From positions 186,001 through 250,000 of the forward strand of contig NZ_FOJI01000005.1 of NCBI RefSeq assembly GCF_900111235.1: a stretch of 64,000 bases of DNA, in the 5' to 3' direction. Made by a program: the position numbers and the translations under genes. The stretch is from [Clostridium] fimetarium. GTDB lineage: Bacteria > Bacillota > Clostridia > Lachnospirales > Lachnospiraceae. The notes under the pieces were generated by a model. It did not search any database, had not been told where the DNA came from, and saw nothing but the letters and a program-made list of their open reading frames with translations. Within the stretch, counting starts at the first letter, position 1. Each line of letters starts with the position of its first letter. Below, piece by piece: positions 38,196 through 48,085 of this stretch.

Positions 38196-39128
38196 ATGGT
38201 TAAGGCCGCTAATAGCTTAACGGAACTGATTGGAAAGACACCACTTCTAAAACCGTCCAGGTTTATAGAAAAAGAGGTCCCCGGTGCTGAGCTTTTTCTG
38301 AAACTGGAGTATTTTAATCCAGCAGGTAGTGTAAAAGACCGTATTGCATACAGTATGATTTTGGATGCGGAAGAAAAAGGATTACTAAAAAAGGGTACTA
38401 CGATTATTGAACCATCTAGTGGAAATACGGGCGTGGGAATTGCATTTGTGGCAGCGACTAGAGGATATGATGTAATCATAACGATGCCAGAAACGATGAG
38501 TGTGGAACGTAGAACCTTGTTAAAAGCACTTGGTGCAAAGGTTGTGCTTACACCAGGACCGCTGGGAATGAACGGTGCTGTCCGCCGAGCTGAGGAGCTT
38601 CGTAGTTTGACTTTTAACAGCGTCATTTTACAACAGTTTGAAAATCCAGCCAATCCCAGCATCCATGCTACGACTACCGCATTGGAAATCTGGGAGGATA
38701 CCGAAGGTACTGTGGACATTTTCATAGCGGGAGTTGGAACCGGTGGTACGGTGACGGGCGTTGGAAAGAAATTAAAAGAATTGAACCCGGATATTCAGAT
38801 TATTGCAATTGAACCGTATGAGTCCCCTGTACTCTCAGGTGGAACGCCGGGTCCCCATAAAATACAAGGAATTGGGGCTGGTTTTATCCCAAAAGTATTT
38901 CGATTTGAGATTGTGGATGAAATATTTACCGTACGAGGCATCGAAGCAATAGAAACCTCTCGCCAACTTGGAAGGCAAGAAGGGCTCCTGGTGGGAATTT
39001 CTTCTGGTGCAGCAGCATTTGCAGCAGTAAAAATAGCGAAAAGACCAGAAAATAAGGGTAAGGTAATTGTAGCCCTTATGCCCGATACCGGAGAGCGTTA
39101 TCTAACTACTGCATTATATCAAGATTGA
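38196..39128 (+). CDS. cysK: Cysteine synthase (O-acetylserine sulfhydrylase), copy 1
   Basis: A 310-residue PLP enzyme making cysteine from O-acetylserine and sulfide. The PLP lysine is K47 in [19 protein letters not shown] binds substrate, and GTGGTVTGVG binds the PLP phosphate. ATG 38196 is chosen because AGGAGG at 38182 is then 8 bases away; ATG 38190 would leave only 2. It is followed after 13 bases by nitrogenase-like genes, so the sulfide or thiol it uses may come from that system. A second copy is at 59475. Confidence 0.93.
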   Translation: MVKAANSLTELIGKTPLLKPSRFIEKEVPGAELFLKLEYFNPAGSVKDRIAYSMILDAEEKGLLKKGTTIIEPSSGNTGVGIAFVAATRGYDVIITMPETMSVERRTLLKALGAKVVLTPGPLGMNGAVRRAEELRSLTFNSVILQQFENPANPSIHATTTALEIWEDTEGTVDIFIAGVGTGGTVTGVGKKLKELNPDIQIIAIEPYESPVLSGGTPGPHKIQGIGAGFIPKVFRFEIVDEIFTVRGIEAIETSRQLGRQEGLLVGISSGAAAFAAVKIAKRPENKGKVIVALMPDTGERYLTTALYQD

Positions 39129-39141
39129 GAGGTGATTAACA

Positions 39142-40476
39142 TTGTCTACATTTATTGAAAGACCAAGATCGGCTTGTGCATTATCAGGAGCACTGGCAGC
39201 AATTAGTACATTACCAGGAGTCATACCGATTATCCACAGCACATTAGGCTGTGGTGGTGGATTGGCAGGAGCCACTTCTTTTGGTGCAGGATATTTAGGA
39301 TCTGGTTATTGCGGCGGATCCAGTGCGCCATCAAGTGGAATTACGGAGAAAGAAATTGTTTTTGGAGGAGATAAAAGACTTCATGAACAAATCACAGCAA
39401 CACTTGAAATCATGGAAGGAGAGTTATTTGTCGTAACAACCGGTTGTATGACGGAAATGATTGGTGATGATGTAGAATCAATCGTAAGTGAATTTTCAGA
39501 GGCAAAAAAACCTGTTATTGCCATTAGCACACCAAGCTTTGTAGGGGATTCCTATGTAGGTTATGAAATCTTATTAGATGGAATTTTTAATAAATATCTC
39601 CCGATTTCGAATGAAAAAGATGACAAGCTCGTTAATATTTTCGGCTTGGTTCCAGGATATGATCCGTTTTTTAGAGGTGATCTAGAGGAAATCTCACGTT
39701 TGCTTAGAAGCATTGGATTGCGAGTTAACACCTTCGTTACACCGGATCAGACATTTGAAAATATTAAGCGCGCACCAAGTGCTGGGTTCAACATCGTCTT
39801 TTCGCATATCTATGCGGGTGAATTTGTACGCAAATTCGAAGCAAAGCATGGTACTCCATTTTTGGAAACAAATCTTCCAGTTGGTGCGGAAGCAACAGAT
39901 TGTTTCTTATATGAGATTGGTGAGCGAATGGGTATTGGTTTAGAAATTATAGAAGCACTTATCGAGAAGGAAAATAAGGAGTATTATGGTTATTTTTCAC
40001 GCGCTGCAGATGTATTTAGCGATGGAGATATGAAGTATTATGCGGTTGGAGTAACAAACTCCAACTATGTTATTCCCTTAACATCTTTTTTACAAAAAGA
40101 ATTGGGATGGGTAGTGTTGGATTCTTTTGTAACAGATCGGTTGACGAATCGACAAAAGGAGTCGCTAAAAAAGATTTATGAAAAAGAATTTCTTGATTCA
40201 GAATTGATTTTTGAGACAGATACAAGTAAAATCGCAAAAACCATTACAAAATATCTTCCAGATAATCAGGGTCAACGTTATTTTGACGCGATAGAACCTC
40301 TATATATCGTAGGAAGTTCACTAGAAAAAGGTCTTTCTACAAAACGAAATGCACCACTGCTAGGTATCAGCTTTCCTGTCTATAACAGAATTATTTTAGA
40401 CAGAGGGTATGCGGGATATCGTGGAGGATTGCATCTGTTTGAAGATTTGATTAGTGTAATCGTATCACCGAGATAA
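39142..40476 (+). CDS. Nitrogenase-like component 1, K (beta)-type subunit, pair 1
   Basis: A 444-residue protein of the nitrogenase component 1 family (NifK/NifN type). The three P-cluster-type cysteines are at 12 (SACALSG), 37 (LGCGGG) and 102 (TTGCMTEMIGDDV). It is shorter than true NifK (about 520) because it lacks the N-terminal extension. It starts with TTG after GAGGTGAT. It is expected to form a heterotetramer with the D-type subunit encoded 10 bases downstream. The order K-D is the reverse of the other two pairs in the window. Confidence 0.88.
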   Translation: MSTFIERPRSACALSGALAAISTLPGVIPIIHSTLGCGGGLAGATSFGAGYLGSGYCGGSSAPSSGITEKEIVFGGDKRLHEQITATLEIMEGELFVVTTGCMTEMIGDDVESIVSEFSEAKKPVIAISTPSFVGDSYVGYEILLDGIFNKYLPISNEKDDKLVNIFGLVPGYDPFFRGDLEEISRLLRSIGLRVNTFVTPDQTFENIKRAPSAGFNIVFSHIYAGEFVRKFEAKHGTPFLETNLPVGAEATDCFLYEIGERMGIGLEIIEALIEKENKEYYGYFSRAADVFSDGDMKYYAVGVTNSNYVIPLTSFLQKELGWVVLDSFVTDRLTNRQKESLKKIYEKEFLDSELIFETDTSKIAKTITKYLPDNQGQRYFDAIEPLYIVGSSLEKGLSTKRNAPLLGISFPVYNRIILDRGYAGYRGGLHLFEDLISVIVSPR

Positions 40477-40486
40477 GGAGGAAAAA

Positions 40487-42004
40487 ATGGGCTATTATGA
40501 ACAAGAAACACCGCCAGCAAGAGAAGAAAGATTGATTGTTGGAGACAGTTTTGCAGGAAAAGGTTGTGATGCCTTGGATTGTGCGAAATCTGGTTGTATG
40601 TTAAGAAAAGGACGCCGTTTCTGGCAGGCAAATGCTTGTCAGATGATGCTTTCCTTAATGATGGCAGTTACGGTAGAAAACAGTGTCATTATTTTGCATT
40701 CTCCTATTGGATGTGGTTCGATGTTACATTCGTTGGAAATCGCTTCGGCCAGAGGGAAATCACGACGTGGAAAAGCCGCTACAGGTGCAATTTGGCTGTC
40801 GACTAATCTACAAGAAAGCGATGTTATTAATGGAGGGGAAAAAAAGCTTAAAGATACTATCTTGTATGCAGATCGAGAATTCCATCCGGAAATTATTTTT
40901 GTAGTATCTACGTGTGTGCCCAATATTATCGGTGATGATGTAGAAGATGTTGTAAAAGAGGTTGGAGAAGGGACGCAGGCTCAAGTGACTGCTATCCACT
41001 GCCCAGGATTTAAGAGCCGCGTTGTGGCAAGTGCATATGATTCTTTTTATCACTCGATCATTAGTCACATCCAATTAGATCCAATACCATATAAGGATTA
41101 TCAGCCAGTAGAACGATTTGACCCAGACTATGGAATCAAAATACGACGATTTAACGCACAAAAGCAGATGACCGTAAACATTTTTAATGCAACATCAATA
41201 GGACCTGATGATGAAGCGGAACTAGCGCGCTTGCTTCATGCGATTGGCTTAAATGTGCGTGTATATGCCGAGTATTCGAGTGCACAAGAATTGCGCCTAA
41301 TATCACATGCAGGGCTTAATGTGAGCATGTGTAATGTTCATGATGATTATATACTGAAATATTTGGAGGAAGAATTTAATATTCCATATATTATCTGTGG
41401 CATGCCGATTGGTTTTTCCGGTGTCAGAACTTGGTTATTAGAAATCGCAGAGCATTATGAAATAGCAGACAAAGCAAAAAGCCTGATTGATTCCGAAGAA
41501 AAACAGCTAAGGGAAGCACTAAAGCCATTGCTACCTCAAATACAGGGGAAACGCGTCATGATTGACGGTGGAGTCGTACGCTCTCTTTCAGAAGCAATTA
41601 TGATGAAAGAATTAGGAGTGGAAGTGATTGGAGTAAATGCATATCATTACGATGATGGTACTGATCCTGTGTTACGTCAATTTTCGCAGGAGTGGTCTGA
41701 TGTGCCATTTGCAGTGAGTAATCAGATTTATGAAGCAATCAACCAGGTTAAGAAATTAAAGCCGGATTTGGTTATTTCTCACGCAGGTACCCATGGGTGG
41801 CTTGCAAAGGCGGGAGTTCCTTCTATGCATCTGTTTGACGTAGAAAAGCCTTTCTTTGGATATGCAGGAATCTACCGATTCGTGCGTAAGATGCAGTTTG
41901 CCTTAAAAAATACGTCATATGTAGATCGCCTTGCAAAGCATACGCAGCTGCCATATAAAGAGGAGTGGTATGACAAAGATCCATTCTACTATATTACGGA
42001 TTAA
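40487..42004 (+). CDS. Nitrogenase-like component 1, D (alpha)-type subunit, pair 1
   Basis: 505 residues. P-cluster-type cysteines are C51 (ANACQMM), C76 (PIGCGSM) and C143 (STCVPNIIGDDV). The residues matching the two NifD cofactor ligands are both present: C282 in NVSMCNVHDDYI and H448 in SMHLFDVEKPFFGYAG. This suggests a bound NifB-derived metallocluster. An N-terminal extra group C27-x4-C32-x4-C37 has no equivalent in NifD. Catalytic target is unknown; organic sulfur reduction is inferred from cysK and the C-S lyase in the same operon. Confidence 0.88.
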   Translation: MGYYEQETPPAREERLIVGDSFAGKGCDALDCAKSGCMLRKGRRFWQANACQMMLSLMMAVTVENSVIILHSPIGCGSMLHSLEIASARGKSRRGKAATGAIWLSTNLQESDVINGGEKKLKDTILYADREFHPEIIFVVSTCVPNIIGDDVEDVVKEVGEGTQAQVTAIHCPGFKSRVVASAYDSFYHSIISHIQLDPIPYKDYQPVERFDPDYGIKIRRFNAQKQMTVNIFNATSIGPDDEAELARLLHAIGLNVRVYAEYSSAQELRLISHAGLNVSMCNVHDDYILKYLEEEFNIPYIICGMPIGFSGVRTWLLEIAEHYEIADKAKSLIDSEEKQLREALKPLLPQIQGKRVMIDGGVVRSLSEAIMMKELGVEVIGVNAYHYDDGTDPVLRQFSQEWSDVPFAVSNQIYEAINQVKKLKPDLVISHAGTHGWLAKAGVPSMHLFDVEKPFFGYAGIYRFVRKMQFALKNTSYVDRLAKHTQLPYKEEWYDKDPFYYITD

Positions 42005-42039
42005 TATTCAGTTAGCAGAAAACAAGGAGGCATTGACAA

Positions 42040-43206
42040 ATGAAATATAATTTTGACGAAATCATAAATCGTAAACATACAAAATCTATTAAATATGATT
42101 TTTTTAGTATGACAGGCAAAGTGGGATATAATACGATTCCTTTGTGGATTGCTGATATGGATTTTCGGACACCACCATGTGTGCGGGAAGCTATTATTCA
42201 ACGAGCAGAGCACGGAATTTTTGGCTATTCGGCTACAGATGATGATTATTTTATTGCAGTACAGCAGTGGTTCTTAAAACGTCATAATTGGAATGTGCAA
42301 CCAGAATGGATGATACAGACAAGAGGAATTTTAAACGCAGTATCCGTCATTGTATCGGCACTAACGAAACCAGGTGATGCAATTTTGTTGCAATATCCAT
42401 CTTATCATCAGTTTAACTCGATAATCGAAAATACCAGAAGGAAAATAGTAAAAAATCCTCTTATTTTAGAAAATGGAACATATAAAATTGACTTTGAGGA
42501 CTTTGAACGACAGATTGTGCAAAATGATGTAAAACTCTTCATTCTTTGCAATCCGCATAATCCGGTAGGAAGAGTATTTACAAAAGAAGAATTGATCCAA
42601 ATGGGAGATATTTGTTTGAGGTATGGCGTTTTGGTACTCTCTGACGAAATCCACCAGGATTTTATTTTTGCCCCACACAAGCATTTTGTATTTGTGGATG
42701 CAAAACCAGAATTTAGAGATATTACAATTACCTGCACGGCACCGACAAAAACTTTTAATCTCTCTGGTGTGGCTATTTCTAATATGTTTATTATTGATGA
42801 AGACTTGCGAGATGACATTAAGGATGAGATCAAAAGGCGCGGAGGTGCGGGAATAGGAATCTTGGAGATTCTGGCTTGCCAAGCAGCATATACGGATGGT
42901 GAAGAATGGTTGGAAGAGCTACTTTCCTATCTTTTAGAAAGCATTGCTTATGCAAGGAAATTTTTTCGCGAGAAGCTTCCTGAAATTGACGTTATTGAGC
43001 CGGAAGGTACATATCTTTTGTGGATTGATTGCCGAAGACTTGGCTTTTGGGCAAAAGACTTGGATTCGTTCCTTGCAGATGAGGCACAGGTTACTTTAAG
43101 TGGATCACCAGGTGCGGAAGGTTTTCTTAGAATCAATCTTGCATGTCCAAGGTCGACGCTAGAAAAAGCATTTTCTCAGTTGGAGAGGGCGGTTAAAAAA
43201 CTATAG
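42040..43206 (+). CDS. MalY/PatB-type PLP-dependent C-S beta-lyase
   Basis: A 388-residue class I/II aminotransferase-fold enzyme. MalY/PatB signatures are IPLWIADMDFRTPPCVREAI, GIFGYS, NPHNPVGRVFTKEEL, LSDEIHQDF and the PLP lysine in CTAPTKTFNLSG. Family members cleave cystathionine or cysteine conjugates to a thiol, pyruvate and ammonia. It is encoded 35 bases after pair 1, with an AAGGAGG site, so it may release or remove thiol groups made by that system. Confidence 0.9.
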   Translation: MKYNFDEIINRKHTKSIKYDFFSMTGKVGYNTIPLWIADMDFRTPPCVREAIIQRAEHGIFGYSATDDDYFIAVQQWFLKRHNWNVQPEWMIQTRGILNAVSVIVSALTKPGDAILLQYPSYHQFNSIIENTRRKIVKNPLILENGTYKIDFEDFERQIVQNDVKLFILCNPHNPVGRVFTKEELIQMGDICLRYGVLVLSDEIHQDFIFAPHKHFVFVDAKPEFRDITITCTAPTKTFNLSGVAISNMFIIDEDLRDDIKDEIKRRGGAGIGILEILACQAAYTDGEEWLEELLSYLLESIAYARKFFREKLPEIDVIEPEGTYLLWIDCRRLGFWAKDLDSFLADEAQVTLSGSPGAEGFLRINLACPRSTLEKAFSQLERAVKKL

Positions 43207-43268
43207 CTTCATGAGGTTATGGACAATTGACATATTGAAAAGGTAATCAATTCAAGGAGGGAAGCAGT

Positions 43269-44024
43269 ATGATTGAGATAAAAAATGCAAGAAAATCCTT
43301 TGGTAAATTAGAAGTCTTAAAGGATGTATCCATTCAGGTAAATAAGGGTGAAGTGGTTGTTATTTTAGGACCTAGTGGTTCAGGAAAAACTACATTGCTA
43401 AGAAGCATAAATTTCCTTGAAAAAGCGGATGCAGGGATTCTTACAATCGGGGAGAAAACAGTTGATTTAAAGAAAGCATCAAAAAAAGAGATATTGGATA
43501 TAAGAAAAAGAACTGCATTTGTATTTCAAAATTATAGCTTGTTTAATAACAAAACTGCTTTAGAAAATATAACAGAAGGTCTTGTGATTGCAAGGAAAAT
43601 CAACAAAGCGGATGCACAAAAAAAGGCGATAGAGACACTGGAATGGGTAGGCCTTTTGGATAAAAAAGATTATTATCCATTTCAGTTGTCAGGTGGTCAG
43701 CAACAGCGAGTAGGAATTGCGAGGGCAGTTGTTCTAGAACCAGAGGTAATACTATTTGATGAACCCACATCGGCTTTGGACCCGGAACTCGTAGGGGAGA
43801 CCTTGGAGCTAATTAAAAAAGTAGCAAAAAAAGGTATCACAATGATTGTTGTTACTCATGAAATGTCATTTGCACAGGATGTAGCAAGTAAAGTTATCTT
43901 TATGGATGGAGGCGTTGTTGTAGAAGAAGGGACTCCGAAGGAAATATTCAACCATCCGAAAGAAGAACGTACAAAACAGTTCCTGGCCAGAATTCTTCCA
44001 ACAGATGAACTATATTACATATAG
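43269..44024 (+). CDS. Polar amino acid (cystine-type) ABC transporter ATPase
   Basis: A 251-residue ATPase. Walker [10 protein letters not shown], signature LSGGQQQR, Walker [15 protein letters not shown] and the switch His [10 protein letters not shown] identify the GlnQ/TcyC/TcyN group. With the following binding protein and two permeases it forms one importer; the sulfur context suggests cystine or a related sulfur amino acid. Confidence 0.93.
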   Translation: MIEIKNARKSFGKLEVLKDVSIQVNKGEVVVILGPSGSGKTTLLRSINFLEKADAGILTIGEKTVDLKKASKKEILDIRKRTAFVFQNYSLFNNKTALENITEGLVIARKINKADAQKKAIETLEWVGLLDKKDYYPFQLSGGQQQRVGIARAVVLEPEVILFDEPTSALDPELVGETLELIKKVAKKGITMIVVTHEMSFAQDVASKVIFMDGGVVVEEGTPKEIFNHPKEERTKQFLARILPTDELYYI

Positions 44025-44141
44025 TCTAAGAACGGTTGTGAGGGATTATTGTTGAAACACACCCGAGTCAATAATAAAAGCTTGATTGGTATTTATAGGT
44101 CAATGTAAAAGTGAAAATGGTATCAGAAAGGGAGAAAAATA

Positions 44142-44195
44142 ATGATTATTCGATTAAGAATTATTAGTGAAGGATATTTGGGGGATTATTGTTGA
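44142..44195 (+). CDS. Possible 17-residue leader peptide before the binding-protein gene
   Basis: ATG 44142 has an AAGGGAG site and opens a short frame ending in GDYC-stop. The last 14 bases, GGGATTATTGTTGA, are also found at 44042-44055. No terminator or competing hairpin was clear, so the role is doubtful. Confidence 0.3.
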   Translation: MIIRLRIISEGYLGDYC

Positions 44196-44253
44196 TTAAA
44201 TTCTAAATCCCTTTAAATATAAAACAAATCAAAAATAAGAGGAGAGTTAAATT

Positions 44254-45105
44254 ATGAAGTTTAAAAAGAGATTATGGAAAAAAGTAAGTAGTATAGTTCT
44301 TGTAGCAATCCTTGCAATATCTGTTACCGGTTGTGGGAAAAGTGTAAGCACATCAGCAGATGCTTCTAATGTAACAGTAGTTAAAGTAGGAACTGGTAAT
44401 GGAATGCCACCATTTTGTTCTCTTGATGCAAATGGAAAGGCAGTAGGTTATGATGTTGATGTGTTAAAAGAAATTGATAACCGCCTAGCTGATTATCAAT
44501 TTGATATACAATCATTGGATTTTACCACACTTTTAGTATCCCTAGATTCGGGTGCATTAGATGTAGTATCACATCAGCTTGTAAAGAGTGATGTCCGTAA
44601 AACAAAATATTTATTTCCGGATCAATATTACTGCTTATCACCATTGTCATTAGCTGTAAAAACAGATAGTGGAATTAAAACATTAGCTGACTTAAAAGGA
44701 AAATCAATCAATGAAAGTCCATCTAGTTATGAATATTCTTTATTAACAAGTTATAACCAAAAGACATTAGGAAACACATTAAAAATCAATGCTGTTTCAG
44801 ATTTGTCAACGGCTGATAATTTCAAACAGGTAGCGAATGGGCAAGTAGACGCAGCGCTTACTTACCAATCAACATATAAATCAGTACAAGCGGATCTAAA
44901 GATTGACAACATTAAATTAACAGATACAGTTCTTGTAGAAGATACATATATTATGTTAGCAAAAGGACAAGAAAAATTAACGGCCGCAATCAATCAGGCA
45001 TTAAAAGATATGTTAAGTGATGGAACACTTGCTACAATAGCAAAGAAAAATTTGAGCGAAGATGTTTTTGCAAATTATACCAGTTTGATTCAGACAACAA
45101 ATTAA
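44254..45105 (+). CDS. Extracellular solute-binding lipoprotein (family 3, cystine-type)
   Basis: 283 residues with a lipoprotein signal (lipobox VTGC, Cys near 27). The family 3 folds are recognised by KVGTGNGMPPFCSLDANGKAVGYDVDVLKEID and LASLDSGALDV-like LVSLDSGALDVVSHQ and LADLKGKSI. It gives the importer its specificity. TcyJ/TcyK (cystine) are the closest guess from context and motif; glutamine or histidine binding is not excluded. Confidence 0.9.
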   Translation: MKFKKRLWKKVSSIVLVAILAISVTGCGKSVSTSADASNVTVVKVGTGNGMPPFCSLDANGKAVGYDVDVLKEIDNRLADYQFDIQSLDFTTLLVSLDSGALDVVSHQLVKSDVRKTKYLFPDQYYCLSPLSLAVKTDSGIKTLADLKGKSINESPSSYEYSLLTSYNQKTLGNTLKINAVSDLSTADNFKQVANGQVDAALTYQSTYKSVQADLKIDNIKLTDTVLVEDTYIMLAKGQEKLTAAINQALKDMLSDGTLATIAKKNLSEDVFANYTSLIQTTN

Positions 45106-45206
45106 TATCTATTTGAATAATATCTATTTGTTGCAAAATAATAGATGAGAAAATAATAATCTCAAATATTATGTTGCAGTAAGTATAGAAAAGGAGTGAT
45201 AGAATT

Positions 45207-45911
45207 TTGAATAGTACATTTAAACCAGAAACAATTCTAGGTTACATACCAAAAATATTACAAGCTTTTCCAGTCACTATGGAAATCCTGTTGGTGTCTT
45301 TAATAATAAGCTTGATTATAGGAGTACTTATTACCATGTTGAGTTTAAGCAATGAAAAATGGTTAAAAAGAATTGCCCATTTTTATATTGCATTTATGAG
45401 AGGGATTCCAACGCTTGTTTTGATTTTCCTGATTTATTTAGGTTTGCCACAGCTAGCATTGAGCTATGGGATTAATTTGTCGAAAGTTAGTAAGATAACT
45501 TTTATTATTATCTGTTTATCATTGGGTAGTTCAGCCAATATGGCTGAAATGATGAGAACTTCTTACTTGGCAATTGATAAAGGTCAAAGAGAAGCCGCAT
45601 ATAGTGTAGGAATGAAAGGATTTCCAACATTCTACAGAATCATCTTGCCACAAGCTTTTGCTATTGCAATTCCAACATTAGGAAATAACATTATTATTTT
45701 GTTTAAGGAAACATCGTTAGCATTTTCAATTAGTGTTATTGATTTGATGGGAAAAGCTAGGTTAATGAGTACACTTAGTTATGGCGCAAACAAATTAGAG
45801 GTATATATTGCGGCAGGAATTGTATTTTGGGTTAGTTGTATTATATTGGAGAAGCTGAGTAAATTTTTAGAAAGAATCTATACAAAAAGCAGAAAGAAAG
45901 TAGTTATTTAG
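45207..45911 (+). CDS. Amino acid ABC transporter permease 1
   Basis: A 234-residue HisM/GlnP-type permease with about five helices and the ATPase-contact loop REAAYSVGMKGFPTFYRIILPQAF. TTG 45207 has AAGGAG at a good distance. The second permease follows after 10 bases. Confidence 0.92.
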   Translation: MNSTFKPETILGYIPKILQAFPVTMEILLVSLIISLIIGVLITMLSLSNEKWLKRIAHFYIAFMRGIPTLVLIFLIYLGLPQLALSYGINLSKVSKITFIIICLSLGSSANMAEMMRTSYLAIDKGQREAAYSVGMKGFPTFYRIILPQAFAIAIPTLGNNIIILFKETSLAFSISVIDLMGKARLMSTLSYGANKLEVYIAAGIVFWVSCIILEKLSKFLERIYTKSRKKVVI

Positions 45912-45921
45912 GAGGAGTTTT

Positions 45922-46632
45922 ATGATCAATTTTAAATTTATCATCGCATCATTTCCTGAAATTATTAGGGCAATTCCTATTACACTTCTAATGGCATTTG
46001 TTTCTGCAATAATTGGTTGGATACTTGGATTTGGAATTGCGTTAGTCCGAAAATATAAAATCCCCATAATTTCTCAGATATGTGCTATTTTTGTATCATT
46101 AATGAGGGGAGTTCCGATGGTTATCTTGTTGTATATTTCCTATTATGCTTTACCAATTATAATTTATAGGTATGGAACAGGAGTTGGATTAAAGCTTGAT
46201 ATCAATGTATTACCGGCCGTTGTATATGCAATTATAACATTGACCCTTGGTCAGGCTGCATATGCTTCAGAAATATTTCGCTCTGCACTCGCAGCCATAG
46301 ATGAATCGCAAATGGAAGCGGCTTGTAGTGTTGGTATGACAAGAAATCAAGGTCTACAACGAATTGTATTTCCACAGGCGCTTGTAATTGCAGTCCCTAA
46401 TTTAGGAGGTTTGTTCGTTGAATTAGTAAAGGGTACTTCCTTGGCATATTATGTAGGCGTTTACGAGATTACTGCAACTGCCAATCTGTTAGCTATGCCG
46501 TCCTACAATTTTATTGAGGCCTATATAATAACAACAGTAATTTATGAAGTTATTAGTTTTATCTTCAATTTTTCCTTCCGGAAAATTGAAAACAGGCTCA
46601 AGAAATTTCGAACGGGAATTGTTGCCTTATAA
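45922..46632 (+). CDS. Amino acid ABC transporter permease 2
   Basis: A 236-residue HisM/GlnP-type permease with the contact loop MEAACSVGMTRNQGLQRIVFPQAL. Together with permease 1 it makes the heterodimeric membrane channel of the cystine-type importer. Confidence 0.92.
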   Translation: MINFKFIIASFPEIIRAIPITLLMAFVSAIIGWILGFGIALVRKYKIPIISQICAIFVSLMRGVPMVILLYISYYALPIIIYRYGTGVGLKLDINVLPAVVYAIITLTLGQAAYASEIFRSALAAIDESQMEAACSVGMTRNQGLQRIVFPQALVIAVPNLGGLFVELVKGTSLAYYVGVYEITATANLLAMPSYNFIEAYIITTVIYEVISFIFNFSFRKIENRLKKFRTGIVAL

Positions 46633-46704
46633 AATATTCAAGGAAGATATGTTTGTGTTAAGATATTAAAAAAAGTATATAAAAATAATGAAAAAAATTG
46701 AAGT

Positions 46705-46746
46705 AAAAAGCATCCAATGATGGAAATATATCGGAGGAAGCTTTTT
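46705..46746 (+). terminator. Probable terminator after the cystine-type importer
   Basis: AAAAAGC-TCC pairs with GGA-GCTTTTT, ending in a T run. Confidence 0.65.
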
Positions 46747-46827
46747 GCTGTATATTTAAATATATTTATTTAGATTAGTGGAACAATTTTAATTTCATAA
46801 TTAGTGGATTGATTTTAAATTTAGGGT

Positions 46828-46856
46828 TGACAAAGCAATTCATTCATAGTATAAAT
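46828..46856 (+). promoter_or_regulatory. Sigma-A-type promoter of the dehydrogenase-ssu operon
   Basis: TTGACA at 46828-46833 and TATAAA at 46851-46856 with a 17-base spacer. Confidence 0.75.
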
Positions 46857-46878
46857 ATTAAAACAATATTTCATAGTA

Positions 46879-46899
46879 ACCATACTATTTAAGTATGAT
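46879..46899. promoter_or_regulatory. 21-bp palindromic operator, site 3 (variant)
   Basis: CATAC-N7-GTATG with outer bases AC and AT instead of TT and AA. A second overlapping palindrome, ATAGT-N6-ACTAT, lies at 46874-46889. The site is 23 bases past the -10. Confidence 0.5.
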
Positions 46900-46974
46900 A
46901 TATTTAGACGATACATTTGAGTTTCGCATTACAGATGTTTAATAGACAAATAATATTAAACTAGGAGGATTTTT

Positions 46975-48069
46975 ATGTTAGATATTAGAACCCCAGAACA
47001 GTATATTAATGAAGTAGGAAGTATAAAAAAAGCTGGAGAGTATATAGGAAAATACGGAAAAAATGCATTGATTATTGCAAGCGCTAAAGCCTTAGCCACA
47101 GTAAGTGATGATATTTTTTTAAGCCTAAAGGAGAATTCAATATCTTATGAAGTAATTCAATTTACAGGTTATCCTACATTGGCAAAAGCAAATGCATATT
47201 CTGAGATCGCAAAAAATACCAACATAAGCGTTGTTATAGCGATAGGCGGCGGTAAAGTACAGGATGTATCAAAGGCTACTGGAGATTTAGCAAGACTTCC
47301 AGTAATCGCAATTCCAACCATAGCTGCAACATGTGCTTCTTGGGCAGCTGTATCCATTATATATAATGATGAAGGTGATTTTGAACAAGTACATCTAAAT
47401 AGATTTACCCCTAGGTTAATCATTGCGGATCCTGAAATCATCTTGAATGCACCAGAAAGATACATAAAGGCCGGGATTGTTGATACATTTGCAAAATGGT
47501 ACGAAACTATTCCAGGAATCACAGGAAAAGATGATGCGTTGCCATTACAGATTTCTGTAAATGGAGCGAAAATAGCACTTGATCTTTTAAACGAAAAAGG
47601 CTTAAAGGCTGTTGAAGATAGCAGAAAAGGTGTCATTTCAAAAGAAGGAATTGATACAATTGATGCGATTATATATTTGGCTGGTTTTGTTGGTAGTTTC
47701 GTAGGGGAAAGAGCATTTGCAGGATTTGCACATCCATTTTACCATGCATCACGAAGAATACCGTCAACAAGACATATTCTACACGGAGAATTAGTTTCCT
47801 ATGGATTAATTACACAGCTTATACTTGAAGGAAAACAAGAACAGGAAATATTTGAAGTCATTCGAAAATTTGACCAATTTGATGTTGCATTTACATTAGA
47901 AGATATTGGCCTTGCAGAAGATTCTAAGAATAAGCTCACAATAATTGCAGAGAGAATATTGAAGGAATTCCCAGGCTATACGAAATTAGGCTTTGGAACA
48001 ACTGTTGAAGAAATTGTTGCTGGCTTATATAAGGCTGACGAATACGTAAGGAAATACAGAAGCGCGTAG
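46975..48069 (+). CDS. Iron-containing alcohol/glycerol dehydrogenase family protein (GldA/YbdH-like)
   Basis: A 364-residue NAD(P)-dependent dehydrogenase. The nucleotide loop is GGGKVQDVSKATGD; metal ligands are the Asp in AGIVDTFAKWYE, a His in FAHPFYHA and a His in HILHGELVSYG. Substrates of the family are glycerol, other alcohols or 2-oxo/hydroxy acids. The aminotransferase directly downstream recalls E. coli ybdH (hydroxycarboxylate dehydrogenase) beside ybdL (methionine transaminase). A role on methionine-derived oxo acids is therefore a hypothesis. Confidence 0.85.
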   Translation: MLDIRTPEQYINEVGSIKKAGEYIGKYGKNALIIASAKALATVSDDIFLSLKENSISYEVIQFTGYPTLAKANAYSEIAKNTNISVVIAIGGGKVQDVSKATGDLARLPVIAIPTIAATCASWAAVSIIYNDEGDFEQVHLNRFTPRLIIADPEIILNAPERYIKAGIVDTFAKWYETIPGITGKDDALPLQISVNGAKIALDLLNEKGLKAVEDSRKGVISKEGIDTIDAIIYLAGFVGSFVGERAFAGFAHPFYHASRRIPSTRHILHGELVSYGLITQLILEGKQEQEIFEVIRKFDQFDVAFTLEDIGLAEDSKNKLTIIAERILKEFPGYTKLGFGTTVEEIVAGLYKADEYVRKYRSA

Positions 48070-48085
48070 GAAGGGAGTTGCGAAA

